This document shows, one piece after another, positions 1 through 7,535 of a stretch of 40,141 nucleotides of DNA; position 1 is the first letter of the stretch; each line of letters opens with the position of its first letter. Position numbers and translations under genes: made by a program. Below the pieces are notes generated by a model that saw only the letters and a program-made list of their open reading frames with translations, was not told the DNA's origin and did no database searches. The stretch comes from a virus, in the IMG/VR virus record IMGVR_UViG_3300010403_000036, positions 1 through 40,141 of that record. The stretch is one strand, 5' to 3'.

Positions 1-48
1 CCTGGTCGTCGCCGGTGTCGACCATTCGCGTGTTGAACCGCCATCCCG

Positions 49-276
49 ATGGCCGCGCGCGCCAAGTCGAACAGTTACTTCCGTGGCGGTGCCGCGACCG
101 GCGTCGGCCGGGAAGAGAAGGCCGCGAATATGAAGAAGTCAAAAACGATGAAGTTCGAAAAAGGCGGCGCAGTGCCAATCTTACCCCCCGGTTTAGGCAA
201 TCCTGATCCGAGGGATCATGTGCCGTACAAACCACCGTCTGATCGGCCAGTACGTCGGTCCGGAACCCCAAGTTGA
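49..276 (+). CDS. small basic phage protein with KGG motif
   Basis: Unrecognised 75-aa protein, rich in Lys, Arg, Gly and Pro, with a basic middle (residues about 28-40, ending MKFEKGG) and a proline-rich tail. No domain is visible. The first ATG (49) lacks a clear Shine-Dalgarno. A second in-frame ATG at 130 follows an AAGAGAAGG purine run and would give a 48-aa protein, so the start is uncertain. It ends 13 bp before the next gene and is probably co-transcribed with it. Small basic proteins with GG-containing motifs recur among the virion genes here (compare 24749-25021), which suggests a minor structural role by inference only. Confidence 0.5.
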   Translation: MAARAKSNSYFRGGAATGVGREEKAANMKKSKTMKFEKGGAVPILPPGLGNPDPRDHVPYKPPSDRPVRRSGTPS

Positions 277-289
277 AGCGTAAGGGAAA

Positions 290-499
290 ATGACGGCGAT
301 CAAGAGCCAGCACTCGCGACTGTTCGAGCATCAGCTTGCCGCCCGTCGGCAGGAGTTGCTCGAATCGCTGGCCGGCGGCCTCGACGTCAATACTTATTGG
401 CGGCTCGTCGGCCAGATCCAAGGCCTCGACGATGCCGTGAAGATATCCGAAGAAGCAGATTTCAAAATCAGTGGAGACGAACCAGATGCCGGTGCTTAG
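290..499 (+). CDS. small conserved-type phage protein
   Basis: 69-aa mostly helical protein with no recognised domain. The sequence has an amphipathic helix-turn-helix look (about residues 8-55, including LAARRQELLESLAGG and YWRLVGQIQGLDDAV) and an acidic C-terminus. The ATG follows AAGGGAAA, a good ribosome-binding site. Its last 14 bases overlap the start of the GroES-like gene in another frame, so the two are probably translationally coupled. Small helical proteins beside portal and scaffold genes often act in head assembly, but nothing in this sequence proves it. Confidence 0.6.
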   Translation: MTAIKSQHSRLFEHQLAARRQELLESLAGGLDVNTYWRLVGQIQGLDDAVKISEEADFKISGDEPDAGA

Positions 500-896
500 T
501 GCCCCGAAGATTGAACAGCTTTCGCAGGCCCAGAATCCGAAACAGGCGATCATCGCCGCGGTGGGTGACTTGTCGAAGGTCGACGTGTTTTCCGACCTCG
601 TGCTGGTGGCGACCTTCATCCGGTCGGAGAAGACCGCCGGCGGCATCATCCGCCCGCGCGAGGTCGTGCAGGAGGATGAGTTCCAAGGCAAGACAGGCCT
701 CGTCCTGAAGTCCGGACCGCTCGCCTTCACCGACTGGGAAGACGACGACACCCGCGGCCAGAACGCCCAGCAGCACACATGGGTCGTGTTCGCGATCAAG
801 GACGGGTGGCCGGTGCAGGTCAACGGCGTTGCCTGCCGCTTCATTCCCTACGACAAGCTCCGCGCGCGCGTGGCTGATCCGACGCTGGTGTTCTGA
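486..896 (+). CDS. GroES-like (Cpn10) co-chaperonin
   Basis: 136-aa protein that resembles phage-encoded Cpn10/GroES proteins, which cap host GroEL during folding of virion proteins. Residues about 36-125 have the alternating hydrophobic beta pattern of that fold. Residues 47-55 (SEKTAGGII) match the GroES mobile loop (ETKSAGGIV in E. coli), including the hydrophobic end that docks on GroEL. It is longer than bacterial GroES (about 97 aa), with an N-terminal extension of about 35 residues. ATG 486 is preferred to the upstream GTG 471 because GGAG lies at 473-476 with suitable spacing. It sits immediately before the putative scaffold, which fits a role in capsid-protein folding. Confidence 0.7.
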   Translation: MPVLSAPKIEQLSQAQNPKQAIIAAVGDLSKVDVFSDLVLVATFIRSEKTAGGIIRPREVVQEDEFQGKTGLVLKSGPLAFTDWEDDDTRGQNAQQHTWVVFAIKDGWPVQVNGVACRFIPYDKLRARVADPTLVF

Positions 897-898
897 CC

Positions 899-1954
899 AT
901 GCCCAAAATCAGACCCCCGCGCCAAGTCGCACTCGACGCCGAACTCCCGGTGATGGAAGATCACACCCCGCCGACCGAGGACATCGAGATCGCGCTGTCC
1001 GACGATACCGTCGGCGATGCCGAGATCGAGCTTGCCGCGCCGGCTGAGCCCGAACTAGCACCTGAGCCCGCTCCCGCACCGCAACCGCCCGGCGACGATG
1101 CGCTAGTGCGCGCGGCCGAGGCGACTCGCCGCGCCGAGGAATTGCAGCGGCAAAACGCCGAACTGATGCGCCGCGACCGCGAGCGCGAGGGGCAACTTGC
1201 CCGCGAGCAGACCGGGCGCGAGGAGGCCGAATACAATTCCGTGTTGACCGCAATCGCAGCGCAGCAGGGCTCGCTGGCCAAAGCCAAGGCCGACTACGCG
1301 GCATCCGCCAGCGCCGGCGATTGGGAGGCCGCGGCCGAGGCCCAGGACGCCATGACGGCGGCGCGGACGGAATTGGTTGACCTTGAGCGCGGCAAGCAGT
1401 CGTTCGAATCCCGCCGCGCCGAACCGCCGCAGAAGACACCGCCCGCGCCGGCGGCCGCAGCGCCACTCGACTTCGAGCAGAAAGTCTCGTCGCTTGGCGT
1501 GCCGGACAGCGCAAAATCATGGCTGCGCCAGCATCCCGAACTGGTCAACGACAATGCCAAGAACGAAGAACTCGGCGCCGCGCACCTGTATCTGACCAAG
1601 GCCAAGAAAATCGAGCCGTTCTCGCAGGCCTATTTCGATGCACTCGACACTGAATTTGGCTTCAAGGCTGCGCCGGCCGCGGCACCCGAGCCCGAACCGC
1701 AACCCCAGCCGCAGCCGCAACGAAGGAGCATTCCCATGACGGCCCCTGTTTCCCGCGACGTCCCGACAGCGTCCGGCCAGCGCCAGCCATCGTCCAAGGT
1801 CACTTTGACCGCCGAGGAGCGCCAGATCGCGCGGACCTCGTTCACGGCGTCGGACATGACCAACGAGCAGAAAGAGCTGCTCTACGCGCGCAACAAGCAG
1901 AAACTTGCCCAACAGCGCGCCAATGGAGCCTACCCGCAAGCGGAGCGTAACTAA
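899..1954 (+). CDS. putative head scaffolding protein
   Basis: 351-aa acidic protein rich in Ala, Glu, Pro and Gln. Residues about 1-65 are acidic and Pro-rich. Residues about 68-170 form a long charged coiled coil (RRAEELQRQNAELMRRDRER region). A Pro/Ala linker and a compact segment (about 190-245, LGVPDSAKSWLRQHPELV) follow, then a Pro-Glu-Gln run and a basic C-terminus (about 295-351). A coiled coil with disordered acidic N-terminus and basic C-terminus is typical of phage scaffolds, whose C-terminus binds the capsid protein. It follows the GroES-like gene by 2 bp and its stop overlaps the next start (TAATG). The major capsid gene is not next to it but near 22.8 kb, so the assignment rests on composition and is tentative. 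Confidence 0.5.
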   Translation: MPKIRPPRQVALDAELPVMEDHTPPTEDIEIALSDDTVGDAEIELAAPAEPELAPEPAPAPQPPGDDALVRAAEATRRAEELQRQNAELMRRDREREGQLAREQTGREEAEYNSVLTAIAAQQGSLAKAKADYAASASAGDWEAAAEAQDAMTAARTELVDLERGKQSFESRRAEPPQKTPPAPAAAAPLDFEQKVSSLGVPDSAKSWLRQHPELVNDNAKNEELGAAHLYLTKAKKIEPFSQAYFDALDTEFGFKAAPAAAPEPEPQPQPQPQRRSIPMTAPVSRDVPTASGQRQPSSKVTLTAEERQIARTSFTASDMTNEQKELLYARNKQKLAQQRANGAYPQAERN

Positions 1955-2568
1955 TGACCGAAGCATCGACGGAAAAGCGCCGGGGAGGGTGGCCGAAAGG
2001 CAAACCCCGCGGCACCAAACCAGCGTCGGACGAAGCCGTAGCCGATCCCGTAGTGGCGCGCGCGGCTGTCCCGGCACGCAATCCAATGCTCGGCAAGATG
2101 AAGGCGCGGCCTAATTGGGAAAGCGACGATTATGTCGGCGTCGGTCAGGATGGCGTCGACCGCTTGCGGATCCCGCCGGAGATCGTCGAATCGCTGTACC
2201 GCGACGGCGTGGCGCTGCAATGGGTGACCAAGTCCGTCCGCGGGCAGGAAACCCCGCAGGAACTCGCCAAGATGACCAAGGGCGGTTGGACTCCGGTGAG
2301 CCAGTCCGACTTCGACGGCGTGCTCGACGGCATGTTCATGTCCAAGGGCGTAGACGATGTGATCACGGTCGACGACTGCATGCTGGTGGCGCGGCCGACC
2401 GAAATCCAGAAGAAGGCGAGGGTTGCCGAGCGGCGCGAAGCGAGCCGACCGCTGCAGATCGCCGAGGAGCAGCTCGGTCACGGCATCCCCGGCGTCACCG
2501 GATCGAACCACAAGAGCGTCAGCAACTCGATCAAGAAGTCGATGGAGCGCGTTGAGATTCCGGAATAG
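1954..2568 (+). CDS. phage protein of unknown function with AT-hook-like N-terminus
   Basis: 204-aa unrecognised protein. The N-terminus carries GGWPKGKPRG (about residues 11-20), similar to an AT-hook or basic DNA-contact motif. Residues about 45-160 look globular and mixed alpha/beta (ESDDYVGVGQDGVDRLRIP, then KMTKGGWTPVSQSDFDGVL). The C-terminal 45 residues are basic and Ser-rich. The start overlaps the previous stop by one base, so translation is probably coupled. Position among head-assembly genes suggests a minor capsid or DNA-packaging role by inference only. Confidence 0.6.
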   Translation: MTEASTEKRRGGWPKGKPRGTKPASDEAVADPVVARAAVPARNPMLGKMKARPNWESDDYVGVGQDGVDRLRIPPEIVESLYRDGVALQWVTKSVRGQETPQELAKMTKGGWTPVSQSDFDGVLDGMFMSKGVDDVITVDDCMLVARPTEIQKKARVAERREASRPLQIAEEQLGHGIPGVTGSNHKSVSNSIKKSMERVEIPE

Positions 2569-2633
2569 GAACCTAGTGACTTTCCGGCTGCTTCAACGTA
2601 TGAACGTTGGGTCAATTGTTGAGGGGTCGCCCG

Positions 2634-3017
2634 TTGTCGGTTGACTATAACATCACCGTTCGGACCAACCGCCTCCAGCAGGTGGTGAACGCAATCGATG
2701 CGGGCACCACGAACGGGGTCATGCGGCTGCTTAATATTGGCGGCACGACCCTATCGTCCCTTTCCCTCGCCAGACCCTGCGGCGTCGCAGCCAGCGGCGT
2801 GCTCACATTTAGCGGCATGTCACTGATCGATCCGGCTGCGGTCGCCACCGATTCGGCGAAGTTCGCCAGAGTCGAGGACGGCGACGGCAATACCATCATC
2901 TCAGGTCTCACCGTCGGCACAGTTGGATCCACGAATAACATCGTGATGTCCCCGACGAATTTCATCACCGCCGGCCAGACCGTGGCCATTACGGCGGCAA
3001 CGATTACAGGCAACTAA
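2634..3017 (+). CDS. beta-rich structural protein
   Basis: 127-aa small Thr/Gly/Val-rich protein with regular beta-strand patterning and no Cys, resembling small phage head-decoration or virion proteins. The family is not named. TTG 2634 is chosen as start because GAGGGGT at 2621-2627 precedes it with 6-bp spacing; TTG at 2607 would add nine residues without a ribosome-binding site. A 65-bp gap separates it from the previous gene. Its TAA overlaps the ATG of the next gene by one base. Confidence 0.6.
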   Translation: MSVDYNITVRTNRLQQVVNAIDAGTTNGVMRLLNIGGTTLSSLSLARPCGVAASGVLTFSGMSLIDPAAVATDSAKFARVEDGDGNTIISGLTVGTVGSTNNIVMSPTNFITAGQTVAITAATITGN

Positions 3018-4180
3018 TGAACAAGCTCACCCCCACTTTTGCTGACCTCCACAAGGCACAGACTAACGGCGCCGGTCCGAACCCGCAGATCATGCACGTC
3101 ATCCCGGCGCATGAGCCTACCAGTGCGGGCGAACAGCCGCCGATCGTCGTCACCAACCTTGTCACGGACCAAAACTCCGCCAGTGGCTTTGCCGTCGCGC
3201 CCGCCCCAGCGCCGGCCCCGCTCAAGGTCGCCCTGATCGGCACCGCGCCGTCATCGCGCATGCTGGCCCCATTTAACGATCCGTCGTGGAAGATTTGGGC
3301 CTGCTCGCCCGGCAACATGAACACGCTGCCGCGCGTCGATCTCTGGTTCGAGCTGCATTCGAACCTGCTGTGGCCGGAATGTGAGAGCTATGGCAAGCCG
3401 TACATCGAATGGCTCAAGCAGCAGAAATTCCCGATCTACATGCAGGACCGCTGGCCGACCGCTGAAGGCAACATGGTTCCGTTGCAGCAGATCGTTCCCA
3501 ACGCCACCGGATTCCCGATGAATGAGATGGTGGCTGAATTCGGCGATAGTTTTTTCACCTCGTCCTTTGCCTGGATGATGGCGCTGGCGATCATGCAGGG
3601 CGCGACCGAGATATCGCTCTACGGCATCGATATGGCGAGCCGCGATGAATACATCCTGCAACGTCCCGGCTTTTTCTTCTTCCGCTATCAGGCAGAGAAG
3701 CGCGGCATCAAGGTATCGGCTCCGCACGAGTCCGACATCATGCAGAGCCCGGCGCTCTATGCCTATGTCGACAGCACTCCTTTTGGTCGAAAGATCGCCG
3801 CGCGCCGACAGGAAGTCAAAGGCCGCGTCAGTGGCATGGTCCAGCAGCGCGATCAGCTCTCTAATTCGATCACCTATCTGCAAGGCGCACAGGAGGACCT
3901 CGACTACTTCGAGAGTATCTGGTCCGGTGTCTGCAACAAGATGGGGCGCGTCGAGTACGAAAATTCGCAGATCAAGGCGGAGAACGCCGCGCTCAAGGCG
4001 AAGATCGCCGAGTTGATGGCTCCGAAAATGACCTTCGAGCCGATGAACATCACGATTTCCGCCACTGGTGGCACTGGTGGCGATGCCGTCGCTCCCGTAA
4101 CGGAAAAGCCTCGGCGTCGAGGCAGCAAGTCCAAACCCCAATCTGAACCCACCGCCCTCACGGAGAGCCACGATGGCTAA
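3017..4180 (+). CDS. Rossmann-fold DUF115/GT42-like phage protein with C-terminal coiled coil
   Basis: 387 aa. Residues 1-68 are a low-complexity N-terminal region ending in a Pro-Ala run. Residues about 69-255 look like a Rossmann-type domain: a first strand and loop VALIGTAPSS (71-80), WKIWACSPGN (91-100), VDLWFELHS (107-115), and LYGIDM (201-206) with downstream QRPGFFFF. This layout is known from phage proteins distantly related to the DUF115/MptE and sialyltransferase-like (GT42) folds. Residues about 258-340 form a coiled coil, followed by a basic tail with RRRGSKSK. Function is unknown; a nucleotide-sugar-dependent modification of a virion protein is one guess. It overlaps both neighbours, by 1 and 8 bp. 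Confidence 0.6.
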   Translation: MNKLTPTFADLHKAQTNGAGPNPQIMHVIPAHEPTSAGEQPPIVVTNLVTDQNSASGFAVAPAPAPAPLKVALIGTAPSSRMLAPFNDPSWKIWACSPGNMNTLPRVDLWFELHSNLLWPECESYGKPYIEWLKQQKFPIYMQDRWPTAEGNMVPLQQIVPNATGFPMNEMVAEFGDSFFTSSFAWMMALAIMQGATEISLYGIDMASRDEYILQRPGFFFFRYQAEKRGIKVSAPHESDIMQSPALYAYVDSTPFGRKIAARRQEVKGRVSGMVQQRDQLSNSITYLQGAQEDLDYFESIWSGVCNKMGRVEYENSQIKAENAALKAKIAELMAPKMTFEPMNITISATGGTGGDAVAPVTEKPRRRGSKSKPQSEPTALTESHDG

Positions 4181-4655
4181 ATATTCCATTACCAATGGCA
4201 GCACCTCTGGCGGCGGCACGCAGCAGAACATGACCACGACCTATGTCGGGGCGCTGATCGGTCTCGCTAGTTCAACCTCGACACCGCGAAGGATCAAGGT
4301 CTACGACGTGTTGATCGGCACGAACGGAACCCCAGCCGATAACTTCGTCGAGTGGGATATCAGCCGGATCACGGCTTCGTCGACCTCAACTGTGCTGGCT
4401 TCGCAGCCGCTCGATCCTGCAGATGCGACCGCGCTCACGGTCACCACCGTGAACAGCTCGACATTCGGCACTATCACGACCGGCTCGAACGTGTTCTACG
4501 TCGGCGCCAACCAGCGCGCATCCTATCGCTGGGTCGCCGCGCCTGGTGGCGAACTGGTCGCACCAGCGACATCATCGGCTGGTTTTCAGCTTCGCGCGCG
4601 CTCCGGCGGCTACACCGGCACGGCAACCGGCACCCTGCATTTCGAGGAGCAATAA
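4173..4655 (+). CDS. beta-rich virion protein, possible decoration protein
   Basis: 160 aa, Ser/Thr/Gly-rich with alternating hydrophobics and no Cys. The N-terminal half (KVYDVLIGTNGTPADNFVEW, about 43-62) and the C-terminal FQLRARSGGYTG segment suggest a compact beta-sandwich. Such proteins are common beside phage head and fibre genes. It starts inside the end of the preceding gene (8-bp overlap) behind GGAGAG at 4162-4167. No enzymatic motif is visible, so the structural role is inferred from composition and neighbours. Confidence 0.55.
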   Translation: MAKYSITNGSTSGGGTQQNMTTTYVGALIGLASSTSTPRRIKVYDVLIGTNGTPADNFVEWDISRITASSTSTVLASQPLDPADATALTVTTVNSSTFGTITTGSNVFYVGANQRASYRWVAAPGGELVAPATSSAGFQLRARSGGYTGTATGTLHFEEQ

Positions 4656-4662
4656 TCTCGAG

Positions 4663-4923
4663 ATGCGAAGGGCAGGTGGGTACGCATATACGTTTGACAT
4701 TGGCGGCATCAGGCAGGAAGCCGACACGTTCACCTGTTTCCACTGCAACACGGTCGTCATCGTCAAGCCGAAATGCGATCCCTGCGACCTCGGTGGCATG
4801 TGCCGACTCTGCGACAAGATGATCTGTCCATCCTGCGTTGATCTCGGGAAGTGTGATCCGTTGGAAAAGAAGCTGGAGCGCGAGGAAGCGAAGTATCGTG
4901 CCCTTCGTTCGTATGGAGTGTAG
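4663..4923 (+). CDS. small multi-CxxC zinc-binding protein
   Basis: 86-aa Cys-rich protein. Cysteine pairs occur at about 25/28 (CFHC), 38/41 (CDPC), 47/50 (CRLC) and 55/58 (CPSC), with a single Cys near 63. This can form two treble-clef or ribbon-like zinc sites. The C-terminus is a charged helix (KKLEREEAKYRALRSYG). ATG 4663 is chosen because everything upstream in frame lies inside the previous gene; GAGGAGC at 4643-4649 is a rather distant ribosome-binding site (13 bp). Similar small zinc proteins sit in phage structural operons, but its partner here is unknown. Confidence 0.6.
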   Translation: MRRAGGYAYTFDIGGIRQEADTFTCFHCNTVVIVKPKCDPCDLGGMCRLCDKMICPSCVDLGKCDPLEKKLEREEAKYRALRSYGV

Positions 4924-4956
4924 CAATGTCTGCGTAAGTCGCGCGGAGGTTTAGGC

Positions 4957-6477
4957 GTGGCCCAAGTCACCATTATTATCACAACTGGCGCGACTTGGAC
5001 CGTACCTGCCGATTGCGTCCTCGTTGACAGTGTCGAGTGCCTGGGTGGCGGCGCGGGCGGTGGTGGTGGTGTCGCCGCGACCAATGGCGCAGGTGGCGCA
5101 GGCGGCGGCGCTTACTCCCAAAGCATCAATATCACGGTTACGCCCGGAGCATCTATCAACATTGGCGTCGGCGCGGCCGGCACGGCCGGCGCGGCAGGCG
5201 GCAATGGTGGTGCTGGTGGCGATACATGGTGGAACGCCACTTCTGCGGCCAATGCTGCGGCGCTCGGCTCCTCGATCGCATGTGCTGCCAAGGGCGGCAC
5301 GAATAGTAACGCGGGCGGCGCGGCCGGCGCGGGCGGTGCGGCGGCCTCTGGAACAGGGACAACCAAAACCTCAGGCGGCACAGGTGGTTCCGCAAACTTC
5401 GGCGGCGGGGGCGGTGGTGCTGCGGGTGGTGCCAACGGCAACGGCGGCGCCGGCGGCAACGCTGGCGGCGGCACGGGCACCGGCGGTGGTGGTGGCGGCG
5501 GCGGCAATGGTGGCGGCGCGGGTGGCAATGGCGTGGTCAATGCCATCACGGCGGGCACCGGCACGGCCGGCGCGGCAGGTGGAGGCGGCGGCGGCAATGG
5601 TGGCACCGGCGAGAATGGTGGCGGCTCCGGCACCGGAGGATCACCCGGCTCCGGAGGCACTAACCTTGACGCTACCCACGGCTCCGGTGGCGGCGGTGGT
5701 GGTGGTAGCGGCGCCGTCGGCAACAACACGCCGCGTGCAGCGGGCGCCGGCGCAGACTATGGTGGCGGCGGCGGCGGCGGTTCAAATAATGCTGGCCTGA
5801 CTTTGGCGGCTGCTGGCGCCGCTGGCGGCCAAGGCATCATTGTCATAAAATATACGCCGTTCTCGTTTGTGTCGTGGTTCTCGCCGCTATCCACGCCGGT
5901 ACGCGTCAAGACAGGCCTGCATGCATCGAAGCAGCAGTTCCTCGCATTCAACCCGCAACCGGTCGTTTCGTTTGGGTGGTTCGCGCCGCTTAGCGAGCCG
6001 GTGCGGGTCAAGCCCGGGCTGAAGCCTGCGCGGCAGCAGTTCACGGCATATGTTCCAAATCCGACCACCGTCACGCCGTTCTCATGGTTTGCACCGCTGA
6101 GCGAGCCGGTCCGGAAGAAGCGAGGCATCCCGGCGCCGGAGCAGCAGTTCTTCGCTCTCCATCCAAGCCCGACCGTCTCGTTCTCGTGGTTCGAGCCGCT
6201 GAGCGAGCCGAAACGGTTCAAGAAAGGCCTCAACGCGGCACGCCAGCAATATCTGGCCGCACCGTCGCGCCTCCTACCGACCCCTACATCATTCGGCATC
6301 CTGTCGGCGCTGGAGACCAAGGACATATTCCTCGCCGGTGCCATGCTCTGGAACAGGGCCACCGACGCCGAAATAGGGGTCATCAATACCACCCCTCAGC
6401 CCGCCGAAATTGGCATCTCCCAGGCAGCCCCAGTCGCTGGGGTCATCACGGTCCGGATTTCCATTGTCATTGGCTGA
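4957..6477 (+). CDS. glycine-rich tail/adhesin-like protein with WFxPLSEPVR repeats
   Basis: 506 aa. Residues 1-30 (QVTIIITTGATWTVPADC) resemble the opening strand of phage glycine-rich tip domains. Residues about 30-300 are a long Gly/Ala/Asn-rich tract of the polyglycine-helix type seen in fibre tips and adhesins. Residues about 305-430 contain four copies of a 35-aa unit with core WFxPLSEPVR followed by QQF. A beta-rich cap of about 70 residues ends the protein. GTG 4957 is preceded by GGAGGT at 4945-4950. It probably contacts the host surface or decorates the tail; this is inferred from composition. The GC-rich tract makes a long, Pro-rich antisense reading frame that is not a gene. Confidence 0.6.
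   Translation: MAQVTIIITTGATWTVPADCVLVDSVECLGGGAGGGGGVAATNGAGGAGGGAYSQSINITVTPGASINIGVGAAGTAGAAGGNGGAGGDTWWNATSAANAAALGSSIACAAKGGTNSNAGGAAGAGGAAASGTGTTKTSGGTGGSANFGGGGGGAAGGANGNGGAGGNAGGGTGTGGGGGGGGNGGGAGGNGVVNAITAGTGTAGAAGGGGGGNGGTGENGGGSGTGGSPGSGGTNLDATHGSGGGGGGGSGAVGNNTPRAAGAGADYGGGGGGGSNNAGLTLAAAGAAGGQGIIVIKYTPFSFVSWFSPLSTPVRVKTGLHASKQQFLAFNPQPVVSFGWFAPLSEPVRVKPGLKPARQQFTAYVPNPTTVTPFSWFAPLSEPVRKKRGIPAPEQQFFALHPSPTVSFSWFEPLSEPKRFKKGLNAARQQYLAAPSRLLPTPTSFGILSALETKDIFLAGAMLWNRATDAEIGVINTTPQPAEIGISQAAPVAGVITVRISIVIG
5860..6270 (+). repeat. four tandem repeats of about 105 bp coding WFxPLSEPVR units
   Basis: Inside the preceding gene, four consecutive units encode the pattern [ST]WFxPLSEPVRxKxGLxxxxQQF. 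They begin near 5869, 5974, 6082 and 6187. The protein motif is better conserved than the DNA, which argues for purifying selection on a repeated fold rather than a very recent duplication. The first unit is the most divergent (STPVR in place of SEPVR). Confidence 0.7.
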
Positions 6478-6527
6478 TCGATTGAGCGGCCGTTCACTTA
6501 TTGGGAGGCCCGTGCTATAGCCATGGA

Positions 6528-6821
6528 ATGGCGCATAATGCACCCCTCGGCCAGTCCATTACCTTCACGGCGATGTTCTTTGACTCCGCCGCCGTGCTGA
6601 CCGTGCCGTCCTCGGCCACGCTGACTGTGACCTATCCGCCATCCTCCAACAGCCTCACCACGGTTTCCTGCTCGATCGACATGACGGCGGTAGGCGACTT
6701 TTTCACGGCGACATGGGCCAGCAGCGTCGCGGCGCTCGGATTGTCGAGCTATGCGGCTTCGGCACCCGGGCTCGTCAGCGGATCATCCGGCAGCACCGGC
6801 ACACTGAGGCTGATCTCATGA
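6528..6821 (+). CDS. small beta-rich phage protein
   Basis: 97-aa Ser/Thr-rich protein with a predicted immunoglobulin-like or beta-sandwich pattern: SITFTAMFFDSAAVLTV, then ATLTVTYPP and FFTATWASS. No recognised family is assigned. ATG 6528 is taken as start. A GGGAGG at 6503-6508 is too far for it and fits no good nearby start, so the N-terminus is uncertain by a few residues. The stop overlaps the next start (ATGA), which couples it to the adaptor gene and suggests a connector or tail-accessory role. Confidence 0.5.
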   Translation: MAHNAPLGQSITFTAMFFDSAAVLTVPSSATLTVTYPPSSNSLTTVSCSIDMTAVGDFFTATWASSVAALGLSSYAASAPGLVSGSSGSTGTLRLIS

Positions 6822-7534
6822 CCAACCCTTTCTCACCCGTCCAAGTCACCAGCGGCACGTATAATTTCAACCCGACCGGCGGCGAATTCATCTTGAACGC
6901 TTTCGATCGAATACAGATCAGGCCGACCGAGATCGAGCCGACGCAGTTTCAGCGCGCGATCATGGAATTGAACTTGGCGCTGACCCGCTTCAACACCATG
7001 CCCGGGCAGAATCTCTGGACCATCGACCTTGTCTCGATCCCGCTGGTGCAGGGCACCGCGACCTACTCGATCGATGCAGAAACGCGCATGATCCTCTCGG
7101 GCTTCATCCGCTATTCGACCAGCCCGCAGCTCGACCGTTACCTGCTGCCGATCAGCCGCGACGAGTACGCCGGCATATCGACCAAGACTGCACAGGGATT
7201 TCCGTCGCAATACTGGTTCGACCGGCTGATCTCGCCGACGATTACGTTCTATCTCGTGCCGGACGGGTCGTTCTCCTACGATTTCTTCTACTATCGCGCG
7301 CGACAAATTCAGGACGCGACGATCTCCAACGGACAGAACCTCGAACTTCCGACGCGGTTTTTCGACGCTATCACGGCGGACCTAGCGCATCGACTGGCGC
7401 GCATCTATCGGCCCGAACTGGAGCAAATCCGTAAGGTTGATCGCGACGAAGCATGGTCGATCGCGGCGACCGAGGATACCGAGTGGGTGCCGCTCATGGT
7501 TTCGCCGATGCTCGGCGGCTACTGGAGGCGTTGA
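6818..7534 (+). CDS. head-tail connector adaptor-like protein
   Basis: 238 aa. The protein resembles adaptor/tubular proteins of podoviruses: an N-terminal helical part with LNAFDRIQIRPTEIEP and FQRAIMELNLALTRF (about 25-60), a middle beta part with ATYSID and YLLPISRDEYA, the phrase GFPSQYWFDR near residue 130, and a C-terminal helix with FFDAITADLAHRLARIY (about 185-205). In this family the middle part usually contacts the tube and the last helices pack on the portal. It overlaps the previous gene by 4 bp and lies 1 bp before the next. Confidence 0.6.
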   Translation: MTNPFSPVQVTSGTYNFNPTGGEFILNAFDRIQIRPTEIEPTQFQRAIMELNLALTRFNTMPGQNLWTIDLVSIPLVQGTATYSIDAETRMILSGFIRYSTSPQLDRYLLPISRDEYAGISTKTAQGFPSQYWFDRLISPTITFYLVPDGSFSYDFFYYRARQIQDATISNGQNLELPTRFFDAITADLAHRLARIYRPELEQIRKVDRDEAWSIAATEDTEWVPLMVSPMLGGYWRR

Positions 7535-7535
7535 G

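Noticed and set aside
15-206. + strand frame at the left edge, 63 aa
   Set aside because: Overlaps the frame starting at 49; strongly Arg-rich and with no motif. It may instead be the end of an upstream gene, which cannot be judged from the edge.
909-1520. 203-aa - strand Arg-rich frame
   Set aside because: Shadow of the scaffold coding sequence; Arg/Pro/Ser bias typical of GC-rich antisense frames.
3251-4237. 328-aa - strand reading frame
   Set aside because: Antisense to the Rossmann/coiled-coil gene; no motif and no start signal.
5112-5729. Long Pro-rich - strand reading frame
   Set aside because: It is the antisense image of the Gly-rich tract; poly-Pro from GGN codons, no ribosome-binding site, opposite to the operon.
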